DNA of 64,000 nt from Streptomyces avidinii (GTDB taxonomy: Bacteria; Actinomycetota; Actinomycetes; Streptomycetales; Streptomycetaceae). Within the stretch, counting starts at the first letter, position 1. Every line of letters starts with the position of its first letter. The notes below the pieces were generated by a model. The model did not search any database. It saw only the letters and a program-made list of their open reading frames with translations, and was not told the DNA's origin. Shown here one piece after another: positions 52,204 to 59,619 of the stretch. The stretch is taken from contig NZ_BMVL01000018.1 of assembly GCF_014650695.1 (NCBI RefSeq), forward strand, positions 1-64,000, in the 5' to 3' direction. Both the position numbers and the translations under genes were made by a program.

Positions 52204-53111
52204 TGAACGAACCAGCGAAGCTCATGTGGTGGCAGGGCACCATGGTCCCCGCCGGCGACACCGCGCTGACCCTCGCCAACCACAGCCTCCACTACGGACT
52301 CTGTGTCTTCGAGGGCATCTCCGCCTTCCCCTCCGGGGACGAGGGCCACCACATCTTCCGGCTCCAGGAGCACATGACCCGGTTCGCCGAGTCCTGCCGC
52401 CTGGTGGGGACCTCCCTCGCACAGTCCCCCGCCGAGCTCGCCGCCGCCTGCCACGAGACGCTGACCGCCAACGGGCTGCGCCGGGCCTACCTGCGTCCCC
52501 TGGCCTTCCTCGGCGACGGGGTGCTCGGCCTGGCCGCGCCCGGAGCGCAGGCCCAGGTGGCCGTCCTGGCCTTCGACGTCTCGGGCTTCGACGCGGCGAT
52601 CCGCGCGCAGCAGCCGCGGCTGGCCCTGTCCGAGGTCGCCCGGCTGAGCCCGCACGCCTACCCGACCAAGGCGAAGGCGTCGGCCGGCTACCTCAACTCC
52701 CGGATCGCCTGGCTGGACGCCCAGGAACGCGGCTGCGACGACGCGCTGATGCTGGACGACACCGGCGCCGTCGCCGAGTGCACCGTGCAGAACGTCTTCG
52801 GGGTGCGCGGCCGCACCCTGCTGGTGCCCGACTCGCCCGCCGCACTGGACGGGATCACCCTGGACTCGGTCATCGAGCTGGCCGGCGACCTCGGGTACGT
52901 GGTGGACCGCGGGCCGCTGGCCCCGGCGGACCTCCTGGCCTGCGACGCGCTGTGCGTGGCGAGCACCGCCGGTGGTGTGCGCCCCGTACGCAGCGTGGAC
53001 GCGACGGTGTTCGACACGGACAACCCCGTGGTGGCCGAGATCGTACGGGCCTACCGGCAGGCGGAGCTGGGGCTGCTGCCCGGCTACGCGAAGTGGGTGT
53101 CGGCCGGATGA
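52203..53111 (+). CDS. Branched-chain-type (fold IV) aminotransferase, probable last step to amiclenomycin
   Basis: The product has 302 residues of PLP fold-type IV. NHSLHYGLCVFEGISAF near 26 is the IlvE-like N-terminal motif. The PLP lysine is Lys158 in TKAKASAGYLNS, followed by DDALMLDDTGAVAECTVQNVF with the conserved Glu, and VASTAGGVRPVRSVD near the C-terminus. It would aminate 2-oxo-4-(4-aminocyclohexadienyl)butyrate to give amiclenomycin. Two adjacent ATGs (52200 and 52203) straddle the upstream stop; either may be used. Confidence 0.88.
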   Translation: MNEPAKLMWWQGTMVPAGDTALTLANHSLHYGLCVFEGISAFPSGDEGHHIFRLQEHMTRFAESCRLVGTSLAQSPAELAAACHETLTANGLRRAYLRPLAFLGDGVLGLAAPGAQAQVAVLAFDVSGFDAAIRAQQPRLALSEVARLSPHAYPTKAKASAGYLNSRIAWLDAQERGCDDALMLDDTGAVAECTVQNVFGVRGRTLLVPDSPAALDGITLDSVIELAGDLGYVVDRGPLAPADLLACDALCVASTAGGVRPVRSVDATVFDTDNPVVAEIVRAYRQAELGLLPGYAKWVSAG

Positions 53112-54469
53112 GCGAGGCGCTCGTCGTCGATCTGTACGCCACCCTCCCCGGGGAGGTGCGCGGGCGGATCGACGCGCTCGGCCGGGAGCACTGGCGCCGG
53201 GCGCACGCCGGAGTGCCGCGTCTCGCGGACTCCTGGTGCCCGACCCGGCCCCTGATGCTGGGCGCCGAGGCCTACGAGCTGGTCGGCGCGGTCGCCGACC
53301 GTGCGGCGGCCCTGGCGCTCGACGCGTGCCTGCGCCGGGTGACGACGGCCGGTGAACTGCTGGCCGCCCTCTCCATGCCGCGGGAGCAGTTCCCGCTGCT
53401 GGATCCGGCGGAGCCGCTGGGTCCCCAGCTGCTGACGTCCCTGCGCGCCGACGTGATGGTCGAGCGCGGCGTGCCCAAGGTCGTCGAGCTCAACATCGAC
53501 GGGGCGATCGGCGGGGCCATCGAGGCCGACCTGATCGCCGGGCAGTTCCACGAGCTCTACGCCGGCCCGGCGCCCGCCGGGGAGAGTCCGTCGGGGAGCC
53601 CGCTGCGCACTCCGCCCTCCGCGGTCGACGCGTTCTTCACCGAGCTGGTCTCCTTCCTCGGTCTGGCCGACGGCAGCACGCTCGTGGTGCCCGTCTTCCG
53701 CGAGGACGGCCTCGATTACCTGGCCGACCTGGACGACTTCATCTCCTTCCTCGCCCCCATGGGCGTACGGGGCAAGGCGCACGGCATCACCGTCGTCGGG
53801 TATCCGCTCGACCGGCTGACCCTCGACGACCGGCAGCGGCTGCGCGCCGGCGAGCAGGTCGCGCACGGGGTGTTCCGGCTCTTCCTGCCCGTCGAGCAGG
53901 CGGGCCCGGGGCTCGACGCCCTGGGCGGCGCCCTGCGGGCGGGCACCACCCGGATGTACACCCCTGAGGCGACCAGCCCCGTCAGCGACAAGCGGGTGCT
54001 GGCCTGGCTCTGGGAGGACCTGGAACTGCTGGCCCCGGCCGACCGGGACTTCGTACGCCGCCACGTGCCGCACACCGTGATCGCCGGGGCCGGGGCACTG
54101 GGCGAGGACCGGACGTCCCTGGTGATCAAGCCCGGGGACGGCTACGGCGGCGCCGGGGTGACCATGGGCCGCTCGGCGACCGAGGAGGAGTGGCGGGAAC
54201 TGGTGCTGCGGGCCGCCGATCAGGGCGACCACGTCCTCCAGCGGGTGGTGGACGGCGACCTCGTCACCCTGGAATTCGCGCACGAGACCACCGGCGAGAT
54301 CCGCAGCGCCGCCGTGCCCTGCGTGCTGGGGCCGATGATGTACGGCCGTGCGCTGTCGGGCGTCTATGTCCGGCACGCCACGCCCAAGCCCGGGGAACTC
54401 ATCAACACGCACCAGGGCGCTGCCTCCAACAGCGTGCTGATCGTGGAGAGTCCGACGGTCCGGCAGTGA
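53108..54469 (+). CDS. ATP-grasp ligase, candidate peptide-bond-forming enzyme
   Basis: The product has 453 residues of the ATP-grasp superfamily, similar in layout to circularly permuted ATP-grasp ligases. The nucleotide-binding strand and loop are SLVIKPGDGYGGAGVTMG near 340, and the metal-binding region is ELINTHQGAASNSVLIVE near the C-terminus. An N-terminal half of about 200 residues is unmatched apart from KVVELNIDGAIGG. Such enzymes activate a carboxylate as acylphosphate and join it to an amine. With the FemAB-like protein it probably builds the stravidin tripeptide without an NRPS. The coupling to aminotransferase and exporter genes supports that; the order of couplings is unknown. 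Confidence 0.78.
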   Translation: MSEALVVDLYATLPGEVRGRIDALGREHWRRAHAGVPRLADSWCPTRPLMLGAEAYELVGAVADRAAALALDACLRRVTTAGELLAALSMPREQFPLLDPAEPLGPQLLTSLRADVMVERGVPKVVELNIDGAIGGAIEADLIAGQFHELYAGPAPAGESPSGSPLRTPPSAVDAFFTELVSFLGLADGSTLVVPVFREDGLDYLADLDDFISFLAPMGVRGKAHGITVVGYPLDRLTLDDRQRLRAGEQVAHGVFRLFLPVEQAGPGLDALGGALRAGTTRMYTPEATSPVSDKRVLAWLWEDLELLAPADRDFVRRHVPHTVIAGAGALGEDRTSLVIKPGDGYGGAGVTMGRSATEEEWRELVLRAADQGDHVLQRVVDGDLVTLEFAHETTGEIRSAAVPCVLGPMMYGRALSGVYVRHATPKPGELINTHQGAASNSVLIVESPTVRQ

Positions 54470-55734
54470 GCGTCGACGGCACCCGCGCCCCCACGCTGCG
54501 CGACCCGCTGCGGCAGCGGAACTTCCGCTGCCTGGCGGGCGGGCGCATGGCCACGTACTTCGCCAATGCCATGGCGCCCATCGTGCTCTCCTTCGCGGTG
54601 CTCGACCTGACCGGCTCGTTGATCGACCTGGGGATCGTGGTCGGGGCGCGGTCGGTGGCCAATGTGGCACTGCTGCTGTTCGGCGGCGTGATCGCCGACC
54701 GGTTGCCGCGCCGGCTGGTGCTCCAGGGGTCGAGCGTGGCCGCCGGGCTGGCCCAGGCGGTGATCGCGGCGAGCGTGCTGCTGGGCTTCGCGTCCATCCC
54801 GGTGCTGGTCGTCATCAGCGTCATCAACGGCATGGTGTCGGCGGTCTCGCTGCCCGCGGCCGCCGCCCTCGTACCGCAGACCGTACCGTCCGGCATGATC
54901 CGGCCCGCGAACGCGCTCGTCCGGATGGCCGTCAACGCGGGCATGGTCCTCGGCGCCTCGACCGGCGGGATCGTCGTCGGCTTCGCGGGGCCGGGCTGGG
55001 GCATCGCCGTCAACGCGGCCGTCTTCCTGCTCGCGGGGCTCAGCTTCGCCGGGCTGCGGGTGGCGAAGACGCCGTCGGCGGCGGGCGGACCGGCCCGGCC
55101 GCTGGCGGAACTGCGCGAGGGCTGGTCGGAGTTCACCTCACGGTCCTGGGTGTGGGTGGTGGTGCTCCAGTTCCTGGTCATCAACGCGGTGGTCGCCGGT
55201 GGGCTGCAGGTCCTCGGGCCCACCATCGCCGACCAGTCCTTCGGCCGGACCACCTGGGGACTGCTGCTCGCCGCGCAGACGGCCGGCGCGTTCGCGGGCG
55301 GCATCATCGCGGCCCGCACCCAGCCCCGGCACGCCCTGCGGATCGGGGCGGCCGTCGGCGCGTTCGAGGCGGTGCCGCTGCTGGCCCTCGCGACCACCTC
55401 GCACACGGCCCTGCTGCTGGCGGCGATGTTCATCAACGGTGTGGCGCTCGAACAACTCGCCGTCGCCTGGGACGTGTCCCTGCAGGAGAACATTCCTCCC
55501 GAGCGACTCGCCCGCGTGTACTCCTACGACGCGCTCGGCTCGTTCGTGGCCATCCCGATCGGCGAGGTGGCGGCCGGCCCGATCGCGCTCCACGTGGGCA
55601 TCGACACCACGCTCGTGGCGGGCGCCGTCCTGGTCGTCACGGCCACCGGCCTCGCGCTGTGCAGCGCCGGCGTGCGCGGCCTGACCGTCAGACCCTCCGC
55701 ACCTCGGCTGCCGGCCGGGGACGCGGCCACATGA
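54466..55734 (+). CDS. MFS exporter (last gene of the overlapping operon)
   Basis: This is a 422-residue membrane protein with about 12 transmembrane helices. FRCLAGGRMATYFANAMAP at the N-terminus and GGVIADRLPRRLVLQGSS (loop 2-3 motif A) match the DHA3/enterobactin-exporter-like MFS group. The GTG start overlaps the ATP-grasp stop (GTGA). Its place at the end of the biosynthetic run makes it the likely stravidin exporter and so a self-protection factor. It is distinct from the other MFS gene at 38264. Confidence 0.88.
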   Translation: MSVDGTRAPTLRDPLRQRNFRCLAGGRMATYFANAMAPIVLSFAVLDLTGSLIDLGIVVGARSVANVALLLFGGVIADRLPRRLVLQGSSVAAGLAQAVIAASVLLGFASIPVLVVISVINGMVSAVSLPAAAALVPQTVPSGMIRPANALVRMAVNAGMVLGASTGGIVVGFAGPGWGIAVNAAVFLLAGLSFAGLRVAKTPSAAGGPARPLAELREGWSEFTSRSWVWVVVLQFLVINAVVAGGLQVLGPTIADQSFGRTTWGLLLAAQTAGAFAGGIIAARTQPRHALRIGAAVGAFEAVPLLALATTSHTALLLAAMFINGVALEQLAVAWDVSLQENIPPERLARVYSYDALGSFVAIPIGEVAAGPIALHVGIDTTLVAGAVLVVTATGLALCSAGVRGLTVRPSAPRLPAGDAAT

Positions 55735-55783
55735 CCACCATCGCACCGACAGCAGGAACAGCACCGCACACAGGGGGATCACC

Positions 55784-57001
55784 ATGCCGCACGGCATATC
55801 TCTTATCGACAAACCGGGCTGGTACGCGGGGGAACCGTACCCGGCCGGCGCGCTGGAGCACATGGCCGCGCTGCCCGCGGCCCAGCAGCCCGACTGGGCG
55901 GACCACCCGGAGCTCGGGCCGGTCGTCGGCGAACTGCGCGCCGCGCCGGGGCTGGTCGGCCCCCGCGACATCAGCAGGTTCGGTCGCCTGATCACCGAGG
56001 CCGCACAGGGCAACGTGAGCATCCTGCAGGCCGGGGACTGCGCCGAGGACCCGGCGGACAGCACGCCCGAAGCAGTGCGCGACAAGGTCCGCATGCTCGA
56101 CGTCCTCGCCTCGGCGCTCTCGGAGATCACCGGGAGGCCGACCGTCCGGGTGGGCCGCATGGCCGGCCAGTACGCCAAGCCGCGCTCCCGGCCGACCGAG
56201 CGCCACGGGAACCGTGAACTACCGGTCTTCCGGGGCCATATGGTGAACCGGCCGGAGCCGGACCCGGCGGCCCGCGCACACGACCCGCGCCGGCTCGTGG
56301 ACTGCTACCGGGCCGCGCACGCGGTGTACCAGACCCTGCGCACGGACACCGGCTGGGACTTCCGGAACACCTGGACCAGCCACGAGGCGCTCGTCCTGGA
56401 CTACGAGCTCCCGCTGATCCGGGGCGACGGGCCGGGCCGGGCGTTCCTCTCGTCCACGCACTGGCCCTGGATCGGCGAGCGGACCCGCTCCGCCGGCGGG
56501 GCCCATGTGCGCCTGCTCTCCTCGGTGGACAATCCGGTGGCCTGCAAGGTCGGGCCGTCGACGACCCCGGCGGAGCTCTTCGAACTGTGCGCCCTGCTCG
56601 ACCCGGAACGCCGGCCCGGCCGGCTGACCCTGATCGCCCGTCAGGGCGCCGGCCGGGTGCGGCAGAACCTCCCCGCCCTGGTCGAGGCCGTGCGCCGGGC
56701 CGGGCACCCCGTGGTCTGGATGTGCGACCCGATGCACGGCAACACCGTGACCGCCCCGGACGGTCGCAAGACCCGCCTCGTCGAGGAGATCGTCGGGGAG
56801 GTCGAGGGCTTCCTGTACGCGGTGGAGTCCGGCCGCGGGACCGCCGGGGGGCTCCACCTGGAGGCCACCCCCGACCGGGTGCTGGAGTGCGTCCTCGACA
56901 CCGGGGCCGTGTCCGGGCTCGCCGGCCGGACCAGACCGCTGTGCGACCCCCGGCTGAACGTGGAACAGGCGCTCGACGTGGTCTCCGCCTGGCGCGCCTG
57001 A
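55784..57001 (+). CDS. Class II 3-deoxy-D-arabino-heptulosonate 7-phosphate synthase
   Basis: The product has 405 residues of the plant-like (AroA II) family. QAGDCAEDPADST near 82 holds the metal-binding Cys. VGRMAGQYAKPRSRP near 122, WTSHEALVLDYE near 198 and WMCDPMHGNT near 308 (metal His) follow. It is shorter than the allosterically regulated mycobacterial enzyme (near 460), like dedicated copies in antibiotic clusters. It starts the shikimate pathway and would raise chorismate supply for pabAB. GGGGGA precedes the ATG. It lies 49 bp after the exporter, probably on the same transcript. Confidence 0.92.
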   Translation: MPHGISLIDKPGWYAGEPYPAGALEHMAALPAAQQPDWADHPELGPVVGELRAAPGLVGPRDISRFGRLITEAAQGNVSILQAGDCAEDPADSTPEAVRDKVRMLDVLASALSEITGRPTVRVGRMAGQYAKPRSRPTERHGNRELPVFRGHMVNRPEPDPAARAHDPRRLVDCYRAAHAVYQTLRTDTGWDFRNTWTSHEALVLDYELPLIRGDGPGRAFLSSTHWPWIGERTRSAGGAHVRLLSSVDNPVACKVGPSTTPAELFELCALLDPERRPGRLTLIARQGAGRVRQNLPALVEAVRRAGHPVVWMCDPMHGNTVTAPDGRKTRLVEEIVGEVEGFLYAVESGRGTAGGLHLEATPDRVLECVLDTGAVSGLAGRTRPLCDPRLNVEQALDVVSAWRA

Positions 57002-57065
57002 CCACCCCCGCCCCACCTGCACCAGCCGGTGCTTCCAGACCATCACACACGGGGGAACATCCGCC

Positions 57066-57292
57066 ATGAACGATCATCCCGACCGGTCGGTCCGTGCCCT
57101 GCGCGGCCTGTCCGTGGACCATCCCGCGCCCTACGGCATCCCGCGCCCTACGGCATCCCGGGCCTGATCCGGGTCGCGAGCGAGCGCACTCCCGAGGCGG
57201 TCGCGAGTGGTCTGCGGCTGCTCGTCGGCGCGGGCGCCCTGTGGACGCCGCTCAACTCCGCGGCCGGATGGCGTAATCCGGCCGATTCCTGA
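57066..57292 (+). pseudogene. Short ORF interrupted by a 17-bp tandem duplication
   Basis: From the ATG at 57066 the frame ends after 33 codons at 57167. If one copy of the 17-bp repeat is removed, the frame continues to the TGA at 57290-57292. It would then encode about 69 residues (MNDHPDRSVRALRGLSVD, ending AAGWRNPADS). The sequence is not recognised. The restored frame has the GC pattern of neighbouring genes and is preceded by GGGGGAAC. It follows the DAHP synthase by 64 bp and would overlap the convergent PPTase 3' end by 41 bp. It may be a broken gene, a slippage-switched one, a sequencing error or chance. Confidence 0.45.
57126..57159. repeat. Perfect 17-bp tandem duplication
   Basis: GCGCCCTACGGCATCCC occurs at 57126-57142 and again at 57143-57159. 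The unit is not a multiple of three, so copy number decides the reading frame of the ORF starting at 57066. Confidence 0.95.
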
Positions 57293-58016
57293 CGGTGGGG
57301 CCGACCGGCACGACGGTCGCGGCGAGGAGCAGTTCCGGGCCGCCCGCCCAGCGTCCTTCGTAGTGGAGGGGCACGGGCGGCTCCCCGTCCCCTTCGGCGA
57401 TCACGGGGATCGCGGCCGTCCCATCGGCCCCACGCGTCCCACCCGTCATACCCGTCTCGATGAGCTCGGCGCGGAAGGTTCCGGCCGCCCGGTCGAAGGA
57501 GACCGACGCGTCCCCGAAACCCAGCCGGCGCCGCGTCATCGGGAACCACGCCTTGTACACGGACTCCTTCACGCAGAAAAGCAGCCGGTCCCAGTGCACC
57601 TGCGGACACTCGGCGGTGAGGGCGGCCAGCCGCTCCAGCTCCTCGGCGCGGGCGATGGCCTCCAGCACCCGCCCGGGCAGGGGCTCGTGCGGCTCGGCGT
57701 CGATCCCCAGGGCCCGTACCCGCGTGCGGGACGCCACGGCCGCCGCCCGGTACCCGGCGCAGTGCGTCATGCTGCCGACCACCCCGTGCGGCCACACCGG
57801 CGCCCCGCGCTCGCCGGGCAGCACCGCCACGGGCGGTACGCCGAGGTCCGCGAGGGCGCGCCGGGCACAGTGCCGGACGGTGGTGAACTCCCTGCGCCGT
57901 CCTTCGTGGCGCGCCGCCCCGAGGGCTTCCAATTCCTCGGGAAGAAGGGTGGATTCGGGAACGTCGGCAAAGCTCTCGGCGTACGCCACGGCGGTCGGAA
58001 GGATCAGTTCGAGCAC
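57252..58016 (-). CDS. 4'-Phosphopantetheinyl transferase (EntD/Sfp-like)
   Basis: The product has 254 residues. GSMTHCAGYRAAAVA near 81, RALGIDAEPHEPL near 102 (metal-binding Asp and Glu) and FCVKESVYKAWFPM near 147 (catalytic Glu/Lys) are the group II transferase motifs. It converts apo carrier proteins to the holo form using CoA. The ACP at 37919 and the NRPS thiolation domain at 62778 are likely partners. The GTG start at 58016 is used. A short hairpin, GGCCGGAT (57262-57269) with 57276-57283, lies over its 3' end. Confidence 0.92.
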   Translation of the reverse strand: MLELILPTAVAYAESFADVPESTLLPEELEALGAARHEGRRREFTTVRHCARRALADLGVPPVAVLPGERGAPVWPHGVVGSMTHCAGYRAAAVASRTRVRALGIDAEPHEPLPGRVLEAIARAEELERLAALTAECPQVHWDRLLFCVKESVYKAWFPMTRRRLGFGDASVSFDRAAGTFRAELIETGMTGGTRGADGTAAIPVIAEGDGEPPVPLHYEGRWAGGPELLLAATVVPVGPTVRNRPDYAIRPRS

Positions 58017-58147
58017 TTCAGGACCCTAACGACCGGAACCGTTCTTCCGCCATTTCTACCGGTCGGTCCGGCTGCTAGCGTGATTCGGGACCAGCAATTG
58101 CATTCGAACAAAACGCAGATGTTCGTCCACCTAGGGGGATTTCCGCA

Positions 58148-59503
58148 ATGACCAGCGGTATTGATGATGCGTCCACCGCCATAGGCGCGGCCGAAATCGG
58201 TTCGAGGAAGCGGCCGCCCAGCCTGCGCCTGCCCGCGGTGGTCCAGACCCTGCTGTTCGCCCAGTACCGGCACAAGCTCTTTCCCCTGCTCCGCCGCAGG
58301 CACGGGGACATCTTCACGCTCCGGCTCACCGCGCCCACCCGCCATCTGGTGATCCTCACCAAGCAGGAGGACATCAAGACCGTCTTCGGCGGCCCGGTGG
58401 ACGTCCTGCACGCGGGCGAGGGCAACGCGATCATGGGGCCGGCCCTCGGCGACCACTCGGTGCTGCTCACCGACGAGGGCGAGCACCGCAGGTCCCGGCG
58501 GCTGCTGATGCCCGCCTTCACCGGAGCGGCACTGGCGGGCTATCAGCAGATGGTGGGCGAGCTGACCGGGGCGGAAGTGGAGAGCTGGCCCGAGGAGACC
58601 GTGTTCAGCTCCCACGAGCGGATGCAGGCGCTCACCCTGGAGGTGATCCTGCAGGTGGTGTTCGGGGTGACCGACGAGGCGCGGCTGACGCGCATGCGCC
58701 CTCTCGTGCGCGGTATCGCGGACATCGGCCCGGTCACCCTCCTCGGCCTCCCCTACCCCCTCCTGCAGCGCTTCGGACCGTGGCGCCGCCACACCGGTCT
58801 CCAGCGGGGCCTGGACAGATTGCTGTACGCGGAGATCACCGACCGGCGCCGCGCCGCCGACCTGCACAGCCGGACCGACGTGCTCTCGCGCCTGCTCCAG
58901 GCGGCGGAGAACGAGGAGGGCGGCGGGTTCACCGACGCCGAGCTGCGCGACCAGCTCATCACCCTGCTCCTCGCCGGGCACGAGACCACGGCCACGGGCC
59001 TGGCGTGGGCCCTGCACGAACTGGTGCGCCGACCGGAACAGTTGCGGCGGGCCCAGCGCGCCGCGGACGAGGGTGACGACGCCTATCTCACGGCCGTCGC
59101 CAAGGAGGCGCTGCGGCTCAAGCCCGTGGTGTACGAGGTGGCCCGGCAGCTCACGAAGCCGCTCACCGTCGGCGGCTACCGACTGCCCGCCGGTGCCACG
59201 GTGATGCCCGCCATCGGCATGGTGCAGTCGGACCCTGCGTACCACGACCAGCCGGACGAGTTCCGTCCCGAGCGCTTCCTCGACGGTCAGCCGCCCGCCC
59301 ACACCTGGATTCCGTTCGGCGGCGGCGCCCGTCGCTGCATCGGTGCCGGTTTCGCGCTGCTGGAGGCGACGGTGGCACTGCGCGAGGTGCTCCAGCGGTA
59401 CGAGATCCGGCCGGACCGGCCCGCTCCGGAGGAGCAGAAGGCCCACCACGTCACGCTGATCCCCTCCCGGGGGGCGCGTCTCGTGGTGAGCCGTCGCCGC
59501 TGA
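58148..59503 (+). CDS. Cytochrome P450 (class E-like, CYP110/fatty-acid-hydroxylase-like character)
   Basis: The product has 451 residues from the ATG at 58148, nine bases after AGGGGGA. The I-helix LLLAGHETTATGLAWAL near 275, the K-helix KEALRLKPVVYEVAR near 318, RPERFLDG near 370 and the haem loop FGGGARRCIGAGFALLE near 393 are all intact. The motif style resembles membrane or class E P450s more than the other P450 in this window. Its neighbours are a PPTase and a fatty-acyl-AMP ligase, so an acyl chain or carrier-bound substrate is plausible. A -10-like TAGCGT lies at 58076-58081. Confidence 0.9.
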   Translation: MTSGIDDASTAIGAAEIGSRKRPPSLRLPAVVQTLLFAQYRHKLFPLLRRRHGDIFTLRLTAPTRHLVILTKQEDIKTVFGGPVDVLHAGEGNAIMGPALGDHSVLLTDEGEHRRSRRLLMPAFTGAALAGYQQMVGELTGAEVESWPEETVFSSHERMQALTLEVILQVVFGVTDEARLTRMRPLVRGIADIGPVTLLGLPYPLLQRFGPWRRHTGLQRGLDRLLYAEITDRRRAADLHSRTDVLSRLLQAAENEEGGGFTDAELRDQLITLLLAGHETTATGLAWALHELVRRPEQLRRAQRAADEGDDAYLTAVAKEALRLKPVVYEVARQLTKPLTVGGYRLPAGATVMPAIGMVQSDPAYHDQPDEFRPERFLDGQPPAHTWIPFGGGARRCIGAGFALLEATVALREVLQRYEIRPDRPAPEEQKAHHVTLIPSRGARLVVSRRR

Positions 59504-59521
59504 GCGGGCCGCACCGGACGA

Positions 59522-59563
59522 GCGGGCCGCGGCCACCCCCGTAGCGGGGTGGCCGCGGCCCGC
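59522..59563. terminator. Bidirectional terminator, 18-bp stem
   Basis: GCGGGCCGCGGCCACCCC (59522-59539) pairs perfectly with 59546-59563 around a six-base loop. It lies between the convergent P450 and ligase genes. Confidence 0.85.
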
Positions 59564-59565
59564 GT

Positions 59566-59607
59566 CATGAGCCCCGCGTCATGAGCCCCGCGTCATGAGC
59601 CCCGCGT
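59566..59607. repeat. Three tandem copies of a 14-bp unit
   Basis: CATGAGCCCCGCGT is repeated at 59566-59579, 59580-59593 and 59594-59607 in the gap after the terminator. It is non-coding, and the copy number could vary between strains. Confidence 0.9.
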
Positions 59608-59619
59608 CCTGCGTCCTGC

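Noticed and set aside
55731-55991. ATG overlapping the MFS stop and opening a frame into the DAHP synthase region
   Set aside because: It reads out of frame through the conserved DAHP synthase N-terminus. The ATG at 55784 has the ribosome site.
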